Positions 1-6,211 of a stretch of DNA of 20,792 bases are shown piece after piece; the first letter of the stretch is position 1, and the number at the start of each line of letters is the position of its first letter. This stretch comes from a virus. The translations under genes and the position numbers were made by a program. The stretch covers positions 1 through 20,792 of IMG/VR virus record IMGVR_UViG_3300048834_000297; one strand, 5' to 3'. Under the pieces are notes generated by a model. That model did no database searches and had not been told where the DNA came from. It saw nothing but the letters and a program-made list of their open reading frames with translations.

Positions 1-41
1 CGGATCACCCGCGCTAGTTCCTGTTCGATGGCGCTGCTCAT
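1..41 (-). CDS. Start of a truncated early gene, unknown product
   Basis: Only the first 13 complete codons are present (MSSAIEQELARVI), and the gene runs off the left edge. The ATG overlaps the TGA of the gene to its right in an ATGA junction, the standard arrangement in this operon. The predicted N-terminus is helical and charged. Too little is visible to assign a family, so the start is supported by context and the function is unknown. Confidence 0.55.
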   Translation of the reverse strand, partial: MSSAIEQELARVI

Positions 42-325
42 GCGGGCCGTCCTGGCTCGGTCGTGCGGTCGTTGGCCTGCCCGAGCAACTGCCCGTCTGC
101 GCCGACGATCTCTTGGGGTGGCCCGATGTAGTCGTGAACGTGGTTGGCACCGTTTGCGGCGTCACGGGTGAACAACGCCAACGCGAGGGTCGCGTGAGTC
201 AGCGCCCGCGTCGCCATCGCTTGGCCGGTGGCCTGGTCAGCGCCGTCGCCGTAGATGTAGTGGTCGGCGCGGATGTCGAGTTCGATCGCCTTGGCGGCGT
301 GGTCTTGTGCGCTCATCTGGCTCAT
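38..325 (-). CDS. Small early protein of unknown function (95 aa)
   Basis: I do not recognise this 95-residue protein. Its first 55 residues are Ala-rich and probably helical; the motif RADHYIYGDGADQATGQAMA around residues 19-38 looks like the most structured part. The last 30 residues are probably disordered. There is no signal peptide or membrane segment. A good Shine-Dalgarno (GGAGGT) lies 7 bases before the ATG. The start overlaps the upstream stop by 4 bases, and the stop overlaps the next gene in the same way, so it is translationally coupled in the early operon. Confidence 0.75.
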   Translation of the reverse strand: MSQMSAQDHAAKAIELDIRADHYIYGDGADQATGQAMATRALTHATLALALFTRDAANGANHVHDYIGPPQEIVGADGQLLGQANDRTTEPGRPA

Positions 326-726
326 GCGGGGTACCTCCAGCTTAGGTTCGACTCAGCGATGTTCGCCATGTCGGTCAGGTCGTATTCACAGGCGTCCAGC
401 AGCGCAAGGTCGGCGTCGATAGCGACCAACTCACGGTCAATACGGGCGATGGTGTGGGCGGGGTTCTGCGTGGCGATGTGGTCGATGGCTTGCTCGCCAA
501 AGGCGCTTAGGCGTGCGACGAAGCGATCAAGGGCGTCTTCGTCGGTGATCCACGCCGCCTCCGCTACTTCTCGTTCCACCAGTAGCGATTCACGGTGCGC
601 GATGATGCGGGTACGAAGGTCGGCGGTCATGGGGCGGCAGCGTGGATGACCCTCACCGTGGCCGTAGTGCCCGCATTTCAGGTTGTCGCACGTCTCGGTG
701 TCGTGAGTGCAGACAGAGCACCTCAC
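322..726 (-). CDS. DUF6221-like protein with N-terminal Cys/His cluster
   Basis: A 134-residue protein. The central segment (HIATQNPAHTIARIDREL, about residues 83-100) matches the signature of DUF6221, a small actinophage family of unknown function in which a DP/NP-A-x-x-x-R-x-h-x helix precedes a run of helical turns. The first 30 residues hold four Cys and several His (CSVC, C13, CGHYGHGEGHPRC), consistent with a small zinc knuckle. The start is a GTG in a GTGA overlap with the upstream stop; an internal ATG at 630 would drop the Cys cluster. Family assignment is from recall of the motif; function is unknown. Confidence 0.7.
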   Translation of the reverse strand: MRCSVCTHDTETCDNLKCGHYGHGEGHPRCRPMTADLRTRIIAHRESLLVEREVAEAAWITDEDALDRFVARLSAFGEQAIDHIATQNPAHTIARIDRELVAIDADLALLDACEYDLTDMANIAESNLSWRYPA

Positions 727-1145
727 GACTCGTCTCCGAACACGATGCGCCCGACCTTGATGTTGGACAGATGCTCGGCGCGGTGCCAGCGATAGTGGCG
801 GATAAGGGTGGCGGAGCGCCAGCAGTTGTCTGGGTCATCTGTCAGCAGCAGCACCACGTCAACGACGCTCACCCCGTCCCGCGTCACCGTTGCCTTGATC
901 ACCGATCCCGGTTCCGTGGGCAGCGGATCATCCAGCACCGTGACAGAGGTGAGAAACGACGAGGCGGTGCCGTGGGCGTCACGCACATCAGCCCCGGACC
1001 CCGTGATCCACAGGCGATTCGCCGAGGGTGCGGCGAGGACACCCTCGGACGCCCACGATGTCGCGCCGGACTCGTACTCCACCCGTACACGCTGACCAGC
1101 GCGCAGGTTCTTGACTTGCTCAGTGAGTGTCTGCGAGTCGTTCAT
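723..1145 (-). CDS. Conserved actinophage beta-rich protein, unknown function
   Basis: A 140-residue protein predicted to be mostly beta. It has an N-terminal strand pattern (LRAGQRVRVEYESGATSW) and a later DDPLPTEPGSVIKATV segment. The 'PTEPGSVI' motif recurs in small hypothetical proteins of actinobacteriophages, often encoded near replication genes, and no biochemical role is known to me. There are no membrane segments. It is coupled to both neighbours by 4-base overlaps. The PTEPGSVI motif is the main reason to regard it as a real, conserved gene. Confidence 0.75.
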   Translation of the reverse strand: MNDSQTLTEQVKNLRAGQRVRVEYESGATSWASEGVLAAPSANRLWITGSGADVRDAHGTASSFLTSVTVLDDPLPTEPGSVIKATVTRDGVSVVDVVLLLTDDPDNCWRSATLIRHYRWHRAEHLSNIKVGRIVFGDES

Positions 1146-1519
1146 GCCGGTACCCCTTCCACGTCATCAGTCCCCAGCGGTGGCCACGGCAGCGACGCTC
1201 CTGCGGCCGCTAGTGCGTGTTCCAGGTCATCGATGCGGCCCCGCAACTGCCCGTTGGCGCGTTCGAGGTCGGCGTTCTCCTGCTCCAACGCCACCGCCCA
1301 GCGGATTGCGCGTTCGCGTTCGTCGGTGCGTTCAGCGATCCGCTCCACCTGCTGCGCGATCACAGCGCCACGAGTCAGGTCGATCCCTTCCAGCTCATCG
1401 ACGCGATCCACGAGGCCGTTCAGCGTCTCGTTGAGGGCGTGGTACTCGGTGGTGGGCATGGTGACCCATCCGGGAGCGTCGAGCGGTTCGGACTGTGGGC
1501 GGCGGCGGAACGGGTTCAT
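1142..1519 (-). CDS. Coiled-coil protein of unknown function (125 aa)
   Basis: Residues about 28-105 show heptad-like Leu/Ile spacing rich in Glu, Arg and Gln (for example VDELEGIDLT and LEQENADLERANGQLRGRID). This predicts a long alpha-helical coiled coil between a basic, Pro-containing N-terminus and a Pro-rich C-terminus. It is probably a homo-oligomer or scaffold, but no family is recognised. AAGGGA lies 7 bases before the ATG, and the start overlaps the stop of the replication protein gene. Confidence 0.72.
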   Translation of the reverse strand: MNPFRRRPQSEPLDAPGWVTMPTTEYHALNETLNGLVDRVDELEGIDLTRGAVIAQQVERIAERTDERERAIRWAVALEQENADLERANGQLRGRIDDLEHALAAAGASLPWPPLGTDDVEGVPA

Positions 1520-2298
1520 GCGGGTTCCCTTCGGAGTCCTGCAGCAACCTCAGAGGCGCAGGTAGGGCAGGGCTGGGTCTGATGAGGATGTTCAGGGCAC
1601 TTGGAGCGTGCGGAGTCGATCGGCGTGGGGAGGGCTTGCCAGCCACCAATCCACGCCTTCGCGTGCTGGGCGGGGTTGTCAGCGCGGTGCTGAGCTTTGG
1701 CAGAGCGGACGAGCGCAAGCGGGCCGTGGATGCGCAGGAGGTCGCAGATCGTCGCGGCGTCCTTGGCGCTGAGGCGGTCGAAGCGAGCCGTGAGGTTCGC
1801 TTCCCGGCATCGGCGTTCGAGGTCGCGGAGCGGTTCGGGTGTGGATGAGGTTGGACGTGCGGCGGCCTGCTGCTGCGGTTCATTACGGTTCATTACGGTT
1901 CGCCTGCGGTGGGCTTCCGGGGTGCCCTGCGGTGGGCTTCCGGGGTGCCCTGCGGTGGGCTTCACCCCTGCGGGCGCCCGCAGCCCTGCGGTGGGCTTCC
2001 GGGGTTCGGTGGGCTTTTCCACAGGCTCAGGTGACGCTGCCTCGTCACACAGAACGGTGATCAGTGATGTACGTCCGGGGCGCTCAGTGATGCGAATCAA
2101 CCCATCAGTGGCGAGCCGGTGAATCCAGGTACGCGCCTGTCGTTCGGAGATGCGGCAACGCTGCCCGATGGTCGAAGCTGATGCCCACGTCACCCCGTCG
2201 TCGTGTGCCTGGTCCGCCAGTGACACCAGGACCAGCATCGCCGTGGGGTCCATGCGGGGTGCGTGCTTCCACACCCAGGACGAAACGTGAACGCTCAT
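1516..2298 (-). CDS. Helix-turn-helix replication protein (replisome organizer-like)
   Basis: A 260-residue protein. Residues about 5-85 form a winged helix of the HTH_36 type (MDPTAMLVLVSLADQA, then a recognition-helix region SERQARTWIHRLATDGLI). This domain is typical of phage and plasmid replication initiators. Residues about 95-150 are a Pro/Gly/Thr-rich linker, and a second helical domain and a Cys/His tail (CPEHPHQTQPCPTC) follow. The linker is encoded by 23-base DNA repeats that pass through all three frames. That suggests the DNA, not the peptide, is under selection, as with origin iterons inside lambda O. The start at 2298 is chosen because it forms an ATGA overlap; a longer frame to 2400 runs into the HNH gene. 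It probably recruits the host replisome. Confidence 0.72.
   Translation of the reverse strand: MSVHVSSWVWKHAPRMDPTAMLVLVSLADQAHDDGVTWASASTIGQRCRISERQARTWIHRLATDGLIRITERPGRTSLITVLCDEAASPEPVEKPTEPRKPTAGLRAPAGVKPTAGHPGSPPQGTPEAHRRRTVMNRNEPQQQAAARPTSSTPEPLRDLERRCREANLTARFDRLSAKDAATICDLLRIHGPLALVRSAKAQHRADNPAQHAKAWIGGWQALPTPIDSARSKCPEHPHQTQPCPTCASEVAAGLRREPA
1876..1901. repeat. Tandem 10-base repeat, relatively AT-rich, beside the iterons
   Basis: CGGTTCATTA occurs at 1876-1885 and 1886-1895, followed by CGGTTC at 1896-1901. It lies within the replication protein gene and borders the 23-base repeats. Its A+T content is higher than the surroundings, as expected of a DNA unwinding element next to iterons. 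The repeat itself is observed; the unwinding role is inferred. Confidence 0.7.
1905..2016. repeat. 23-base direct repeats (candidate origin iterons)
   Basis: The core TGCGGTGGGCTT starts at 1905, 1928, 1951 and 1987, and a shorter copy CGGTGGGCTT lies at 2007-2016. The first three are spaced by exactly 23 bases, which is not a multiple of three, so each copy encodes different amino acids. Between copies 3 and 4 is a perfect 16-base palindrome, CTGCGGGCGCCCGCAG (1968-1983). Phase-independent repeats inside a replication-protein gene resemble the lambda origin within gene O. An expansion of a low-complexity linker is the alternative. Confidence 0.75.
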
Positions 2299-2792
2299 CC
2301 TGACATCAGGTGGTCGCGCGCCCCATCCCCTCGAACTCGGTTGCAGTGCGCGCACAGCACGCGCAGGTTGGCGCGTGTGTTGGTACCGCCCTGGGACCAC
2401 GGGACGATGTGGTCAATCTCAAGACCCGCCGTGTTGTCACACCAGTCACACACACCCTGGGACAGGACCGAGGCCTTGACGCTCGCCGGTATTGGCTTGC
2501 GCTTGGGCCTTAGGTCTGCGCGCGTGAGGTCACCTGTGAGTTCGGTGAGCGCGTTCAGGCTGTAGGTGATGCGGGGAGCCGATCCGTGGACGCGGAGAAC
2601 CCCGAGCTCAATGAGTTCGTGGATGGCTTCACTAGTCCAGGCAGTGCCAGGGTCGATGGAGTTGTCCCCGTTTAGGGCGCGTTGTGCGCTGCATTCAATC
2701 CAGACCCTGAATGCTCCGTCTGAAAGGTGGCGCGAAGCCTCAATGAAGTCTTCCCTGAATCGGAAGTACGCCATCGCGTGGTCGCGGGCCAT
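2295..2792 (-). CDS. Winged-helix/HNH endonuclease protein next to replication gene
   Basis: A 165-residue protein with two parts. Residues about 7-75 resemble the 'LSDGAFRVW' N-terminal domain found in actinophage replication-region proteins (SRHLSDGAFRVWIE, then HELIELGVLRVHG). Residues about 105-160 form a classical HNH nuclease: CDWC, the catalytic LEIDHIVPWSQGG, NLRVLCAHCN. The two CxxC pairs should bind structural zinc, and the His of DHI is the general base. It probably nicks or cuts DNA in replication or processing. The start at 2792 forms a TGATG overlap with a small upstream ORF; ATG 2774 is an alternative. The frame is open upstream to a TAA near 2880 but lacks a start codon there. 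Confidence 0.82.
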   Translation of the reverse strand: MARDHAMAYFRFREDFIEASRHLSDGAFRVWIECSAQRALNGDNSIDPGTAWTSEAIHELIELGVLRVHGSAPRITYSLNALTELTGDLTRADLRPKRKPIPASVKASVLSQGVCDWCDNTAGLEIDHIVPWSQGGTNTRANLRVLCAHCNRVRGDGARDHLMSG

Positions 2793-2842
2793 CAGATCGG
2801 CCCATTTCCGGTGGTGCTGAACAGGTGGCGGGTAGGCTTCAC
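2792..2842 (-). CDS. Possible 16-residue leader ORF upstream of the HNH gene
   Basis: A GTG at 2842 preceded by a strong Shine-Dalgarno (AAAGGGGG, 5-base spacing) opens a 16-codon frame, MKPTRHLFSTTGNGPI. Its TGA overlaps the HNH ATG as TGATG. This could be a leader peptide that couples translation to the HNH gene. The ribosome-binding site is the best in the interval, but the peptide has no recognisable relatives. Confidence 0.35.
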   Translation of the reverse strand: MKPTRHLFSTTGNGPI

Positions 2843-2943
2843 GCCAGCCCCCTTTCGATAGGTCCGAAAGAGCGGGTTAGAAGCCGTCGAGTGTTTGCGC
2901 ACTTGGCGGCTTCGCCCATTCTCCCACAGGTTGCCGACTGCAT
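2839..2943 (-). CDS. Possible 34-residue small protein
   Basis: An ATG immediately after the TGA of the 109-aa gene opens a frame of 34 codons (begins MQSATCGRMGEAAKCANTRR). Its TGA overlaps the next GTG as GTGA. Two Cys and several Arg are present. Together with the 16-codon ORF it tiles an otherwise empty 150-base gap in a continuous chain of overlaps, which is the main reason to list it. No homolog is recognised, and it could be chance. Confidence 0.33.
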   Translation of the reverse strand: MQSATCGRMGEAAKCANTRRLLTRSFGPIERGLA

Positions 2944-3273
2944 TCATGCGACGCGCTGCCCCTCTGTACGTGCGTGGCGCCCGACTTGATGTGCTGCGAC
3001 CTCGTGTGCGAGGGCCGCGCGACGGCTAGCGGTGATGTAGTCGTCCTCAACCTCGATGCGTTCCAGCATCCGTTCGGCCCAGAACTGTGCTTCGTCGTCA
3101 CGGATCGCTGATCGCTTCACCCGGTTCCGGGAGTCGAAGAGCGCGCGTAGGTGTTCGTTCTCCACCCGGAGGCGTTCGTTCTCGGCTTCGACGGTGCGAC
3201 GTCGGCCATGTTCTGCGGCGGCACGGTCCAGGGCGCCGCGGAGTTCTTGGGGCGTAGGGACGGCGAGGCTCAT
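2944..3273 (-). CDS. Coiled-coil protein of unknown function (109 aa)
   Basis: Residues about 20-50 are a short Glu/Arg-rich coiled coil (RRTVEAENERLRVENEHLRA), followed by a second helical region (FWAERMLERIEVEDDYI) and an Ala/His-rich C-terminus. No catalytic motif, membrane segment or known family is visible. The ATG directly follows the TGA of the lysozyme-like gene, so translation is probably coupled. It may be an oligomerising accessory protein of the early operon, but that is a guess. Confidence 0.68.
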   Translation of the reverse strand: MSLAVPTPQELRGALDRAAAEHGRRRTVEAENERLRVENEHLRALFDSRNRVKRSAIRDDEAQFWAERMLERIEVEDDYITASRRAALAHEVAAHQVGRHARTEGQRVA

Positions 3274-4083
3274 TCAGTACCACCCCTTGGCGCCGAACGC
3301 GGCCCACGCCTTGCACGGCGTTCCATAGCGACCGTCGATGTACGACAGCCCGCGATCGACTTGCTTACGGGCCGGGGTTCCGTGCGGCAGATACGCCAGT
3401 TGTGGGATGCCGTAATACTTCGATCCGGCACGGTGAGCGGTGGGATTCCAGCCCGACTCCCGCCACCACAGTTTGTGAAGGCACGAGAACTGCGACGAGC
3501 TGAGCAGCGACCGGGCATAGATCAGGGCGTCACACGAGTAACCCTTGGACCGTGGCCCACCGAACGGCGGATTGGGGCAGCCGATGACCTTCGGCGGGGT
3601 GTAGCCACCGACACGTTCGGGAACATCGACCCGCTGCGTGGAGCGTGCGGCCCGTTCGACGTACCGCGTGCGCCATTCGGTGACCGGCACCGTCACCGGG
3701 GGCTGGGTGCGCTCTTCCACCACGATCCGATCCCGTGGCACGCCGATCAACTCCGGCTCCACAGAGTTGCGGCCTAGTGCGACACCGACGAACGTGGCAG
3801 CGGCCAGCAGGGACAGGGCAGCCACCATCACCAGCAGCCCGGTTGCCACGCCTCCGTCATCGAGGTGGATGCGGACGTGGGTGCGGATACGCAGCCGGAC
3901 GGGATGGTCCCCGGTGGCGTTGGTGATGTGCGCTACCCCAGCAACGCCGGAGGTGCGGGGCAGGGGACGCCAGGAGGTGAGGGTGCCGGACAAGCCATCA
4001 GGGGTGAGGACGGTGATCCTGCGTCCGACGTGTTCGTCAGCGATCAGGCCATCAGCAGCGACGTCGATCCAAGGGGTGGTCAT
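3274..4083 (-). CDS. Membrane-anchored lysozyme/transglycosylase-like protein
   Basis: A 269-residue protein in three parts. Residues 1-78 are a beta-rich cytosolic domain. Residues about 81-103 (TGLLVMVAALSLLAAATFVG) are one membrane helix. After a stalk, residues about 183-269 form a lysozyme-fold SLT/goose-type domain: ALIYARSLLSSSQFSCLHKL, then WWRESGWNP with the likely catalytic Glu at 209, YGIPQLA, and a terminal GWY. Four Cys lie in the exterior part (169, 184, 201, 257) and could form disulfides. It should act on peptidoglycan outside the membrane. The position in the early operon, far from the lysis cassette, is unusual. The start at 4083 is chosen for the ATGA overlap. Confidence 0.78.
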   Translation of the reverse strand: MTTPWIDVAADGLIADEHVGRRITVLTPDGLSGTLTSWRPLPRTSGVAGVAHITNATGDHPVRLRIRTHVRIHLDDGGVATGLLVMVAALSLLAAATFVGVALGRNSVEPELIGVPRDRIVVEERTQPPVTVPVTEWRTRYVERAARSTQRVDVPERVGGYTPPKVIGCPNPPFGGPRSKGYSCDALIYARSLLSSSQFSCLHKLWWRESGWNPTAHRAGSKYYGIPQLAYLPHGTPARKQVDRGLSYIDGRYGTPCKAWAAFGAKGWY

Positions 4084-4445
4084 GCGACAGCCCCCATGAT
4101 TGAGCCGCCGAGTTCCCACGCGACGCGGCAGGACTCGTTGCCGCAGTACCGCAGCGGACCGTCGTGGCCTTCGGTGTCGTGGGCGCGGATGACGAGGCGG
4201 ATCAGGTCGTCCAGGTGTGGTGCGTTGCGCCCGACGTAGGGGCAGTCGCTGTCGGAGTGTTCGCAGTCACCCTCGTCATGCCAGCCGGTCCAGCGCAGAG
4301 CCTCCTCGCACTGGTCGGTGTCGTCCTTGTAGTGGAAATCTTCCAGGACCGTCTCGATGATCTCCGCGACCATCTCCGGCGATGCCTCGCCCGTGAACTC
4401 AACGGTCGGGTGCGCGTACTTCCAGGTGATGGTGAAGTCGCTCAT
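4080..4445 (-). CDS. Acidic Cys/His-rich early protein, unknown function
   Basis: A 121-residue acidic protein (begins MSDFTITWKYAHPTVEFTG). After a beta strand region, a helix (MVAEIIETVLEDFHY) leads into a Cys/His-rich segment (DCEHSDSDCPYVGR; later RYCGNESCRVAWE). Two CxxxxC-type clusters and nearby His may bind zinc. It is not a family I can name. The start at 4445 (MSDF) gives an ATGA overlap with the upstream gene and is preferred over an alternative four codons earlier. Confidence 0.7.
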   Translation of the reverse strand: MSDFTITWKYAHPTVEFTGEASPEMVAEIIETVLEDFHYKDDTDQCEEALRWTGWHDEGDCEHSDSDCPYVGRNAPHLDDLIRLVIRAHDTEGHDGPLRYCGNESCRVAWELGGSIMGAVA

Positions 4446-4729
4446 GCGCCCACCCACTCAGCGCACGCACTCCCACGGACAGTCGGACGCTTGGACGGTG
4501 CGTACCCGGCACGGACGATCAGGCCGCGTCGCTGCGCTTCCTTGAACGCTGCGCCCCACCATGCGGGACGCTCAGGCTCAGCCAGCCCGGTGGACAGCAC
4601 TAGGTCGTAGGCCTGGAACGTGCGGCCAGTCAGGGCCAAAGCTTCGATGGCTTCGAGGCATCCGGCGAGCCACCAACTGTCAACGTGGTCGGAGGTGTTC
4701 GGCGGGTCGAAGAGGGTGGGCTGGTTCAT
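4442..4729 (-). CDS. Small winged-helix-like phage protein with N-terminal QPTLF
   Basis: A 95-residue protein. The C-terminal half (PAWWGAAFKEAQRRGLIVRAG, then a Ser/Arg-Pro segment ending EWVG) matches a widespread phage hypothetical family ending in a 'GYxPSxRPSRHxSxxxVW'-like stretch, thought to be a winged helix. At the N-terminus, MNQPTLFD contains QPTLF, which fits the bacterial sliding-clamp-binding consensus Q-x-x-L-F. A role at the replication fork is therefore possible. Family recognition is by motif; the clamp motif is a hypothesis. Confidence 0.72.
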   Translation of the reverse strand: MNQPTLFDPPNTSDHVDSWWLAGCLEAIEALALTGRTFQAYDLVLSTGLAEPERPAWWGAAFKEAQRRGLIVRAGYAPSKRPTVRGSACAEWVGA

Positions 4730-5067
4730 CGTCGGCCTACCAAGGTCAGGGCGCGGCGACCATCGCGAGCCAGGACGCCCTTGCGCATCAGCCGTGACAG
4801 GACGTGCGTGACGGTCCCGACTGACGACCAGCCAAGTTGGTCAGCGATCTGTCGGAGCGTGGGCTGGTCGCGCTCGGAGATACGTCCCGTGATGAACGCC
4901 AGCGTCATGCCTTCGCGTCGGCTCAGGGAGCGGTCTACGCGCCCGTAGGACTCGTGGCCGCACGCATCGCAGGTGAACGCGTCGCCGTAGTGCTGCTCCG
5001 GGCGTCCGGGGCGCATCCCGTCGCAGTGGTCGCACCATCCGAGTGCGCGGTATCGGTACTCGCTCAT
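4726..5067 (-). CDS. Zinc-ribbon and winged-helix DNA-binding protein
   Basis: A 113-residue protein. Residues 12-40 contain CDHC and CDAC, a four-cysteine zinc ribbon. Residues about 45-105 are a winged helix of LexA N-terminal type: PTLRQIADQLGWSSVGTVTH, then VLSRLMRKGVLARDGRRALT, ending with a wing strand. There is no protease domain. It probably binds DNA and may regulate phage or host transcription. ATGA overlaps on both sides place it in the early operon. Confidence 0.75.
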   Translation of the reverse strand: MSEYRYRALGWCDHCDGMRPGRPEQHYGDAFTCDACGHESYGRVDRSLSRREGMTLAFITGRISERDQPTLRQIADQLGWSSVGTVTHVLSRLMRKGVLARDGRRALTLVGRR

Positions 5068-5327
5068 GACGCACCCCCGAACCGCTTCTCAAGTTCGTCG
5101 GCGATTCCAGTTCCGTAGACCTTCATCAATGCGCGGCAACTGACGTAGAGCAGGAGCGCCGTCCCCGTGATCGGGAAGGCAATGGCGATGATCGCTGCGC
5201 CCATGAGGAGTACCCCGGCGTCGACCGAGTCGACTCGTCCGATATCAGCCAGCCAGTTACCAACAAGGGCAGCGGTCCAGCCGTACCAAGTGGCGAGGAA
5301 CGCCGCAGCGATCAGCAGCCAGATCAC
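5064..5327 (-). CDS. Small membrane protein, two predicted helices
   Basis: An 87-residue protein starting at a GTG in a GTGA overlap. Residues about 1-25 (MIWLLIAAAFLATWYGWTAA) and 40-66 (VLLMGAAIIAIAFPITGTAL) are membrane helices, and a basic/acidic tail (KVYGTGIADELEKRFGG) probably lies in the cytosol. No family is recognised. The next gene in the operon is also membrane-anchored, and the two may act together. Confidence 0.72.
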   Translation of the reverse strand: MIWLLIAAAFLATWYGWTAALVGNWLADIGRVDSVDAGVLLMGAAIIAIAFPITGTALLLYVSCRALMKVYGTGIADELEKRFGGAS

Positions 5328-5632
5328 GACGCACCCCCGTCCACGACGGTCAGGCCCCGTGTGCGGGCCTTGTTCATGGCCTCCGTGACGACGCGGGCGA
5401 CCTCTTCTGGGTCAGCGTCAGAGGCCTTGACGTTGATGACCAACGACGGGTGGCAGCCCTTGAGTGCCTTGCGAGTGTCGTCGTGGGCGTTGCGCTCGAA
5501 CATCAACGCCTCGAACGTCTTGGCGTGGTTGCGCTTGGTTGCTTCGTGGGCGGCGTACCACCACAGCGACGTGAACAGGGCGGTGAGGCCGCAGCAGAGC
5601 GCGCCCCAGAGGATGACGGGGAGGGTGTTCAT
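5324..5632 (-). CDS. Membrane-anchored protein with helical tail
   Basis: A 102-residue protein. Residues about 4-26 (LPVILWGALCCGLTALFTSL) form one membrane helix, followed by a charged helical region (EATKRNHAKTFEALMFERN). A C-terminal segment, SLVINVKASDADPEEVARVV, has the beta-strand-then-helix pattern seen at the C-termini of some tape measure proteins. That resemblance is superficial and I do not assign a function. The start at 5632 is preferred because it overlaps the upstream stop in ATGA; a longer frame to 5671 enters the neighbour. Confidence 0.7.
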   Translation of the reverse strand: MNTLPVILWGALCCGLTALFTSLWWYAAHEATKRNHAKTFEALMFERNAHDDTRKALKGCHPSLVINVKASDADPEEVARVVTEAMNKARTRGLTVVDGGAS

Positions 5633-5901
5633 CGGGCCACCCCGATCCACGGATTGATGCGTTGCAGCCACTCGTCCGGCTTGTGGTCTGCAAGGTGCTG
5701 CCTCATGTCGCGGGCGGCACGGGTCGCTGTCTGCTCCGCATGTACGCGCGCCAGGGTGTCGCCACTCATCCCGAACACCGAGCCGAGAGCGTCACTGACC
5801 AGGACAGGCGGGACACTGATGACGTGCTCGCAGATCGGGCAGCACAAGATCTCGGCACTCAGCATGGTTCGCTCGATGATGAAACGGTCGTCGGCGTTCA
5901 T
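5629..5901 (-). CDS. Small C2H2-like zinc-binding protein
   Basis: A 90-residue protein with a CPIC pair (residues 21-24) and a distal HLADHKPDEWL. This spacing, CPxC followed by a helix and HLxxH-P-xEW, is typical of a small phage/actinobacterial hypothetical family that probably binds one zinc ion. There are no other domains. It may bind nucleic acid, but that is unproven. It is translationally coupled to both neighbours. Confidence 0.72.
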   Translation of the reverse strand: MNADDRFIIERTMLSAEILCCPICEHVISVPPVLVSDALGSVFGMSGDTLARVHAEQTATRAARDMRQHLADHKPDEWLQRINPWIGVAR

Positions 5902-6080
5902 GCGTCACCGCCGTCATCGAGTTCGGTGTAGCGGTATCCGGGCGGGGCCTTCGGCACGGCCTCCACGGCGGTACCAGCGGTAGCGATTGCGCGACGACCG
6001 CGAGGTGTGAAACGTCGCCACCACGGGTCGGTGCGGAACTTGAGCGTGACCGTGACGTGGATCTTCGGAGCGGCAGCCAT
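5898..6080 (-). CDS. Short basic protein of unknown function (60 aa)
   Basis: A 60-residue protein (begins MAAAPKIHVTVTLKFRTDPW). It has a beta strand, then a basic segment (WRRFTPRGRRAIATAG) and an acidic tail. The ATG at 6080 is preferred over a GTG at 6089 because it forms a TGATG overlap with the small gene upstream. No family is recognised. Confidence 0.62.
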   Translation of the reverse strand: MAAAPKIHVTVTLKFRTDPWWRRFTPRGRRAIATAGTAVEAVPKAPPGYRYTELDDGGDA

Positions 6081-6211
6081 CACGACCACCTGCCCGACAG
6101 GAACGCCCGCTCAGAGCGCGAGGCGGGACGTAGACCCCGGTAGGCGTCGGCCCCAAGGATCAGGTCGGCGCAACGATTGCCGAGCAGGACAAGGGCGGCT
6201 AGGTACGTCAT
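6080..6211 (-). CDS. Small hydrophobic/basic protein (43 aa)
   Basis: A 43-residue frame (begins MTYLAALVLLGNRCADLILG) fills the gap between the HNH gene and the 60-aa gene. It starts in an ATGA overlap with the HNH stop and ends in a TGATG overlap with the next ATG. The junction pattern on both sides matches the rest of the operon, which supports it as a real gene. The first 20 residues are hydrophobic and could form a marginal membrane helix; the remainder is Arg/Ser-rich. Function is unknown. Confidence 0.6.
   Translation of the reverse strand: MTYLAALVLLGNRCADLILGADAYRGLRPASRSERAFLSGRWS

Noticed and set aside
113-1565. Plus-strand open frames opposite the early genes
   Set aside because: They are Arg/Ser-rich antisense shadows in high-GC sequence, and overlap well-supported minus-strand genes joined by ATGA junctions.
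1876-2016. CRISPR array from the regular 23-base repeats
   Set aside because: The repeats are directly joined with no unique spacers and lie inside a coding gene.
2877-3101. 74-codon minus-strand frame overlapping the 109-aa gene
   Set aside because: It overlaps a better-supported coiled-coil gene out of frame and has no coupled start or good ribosome-binding site.
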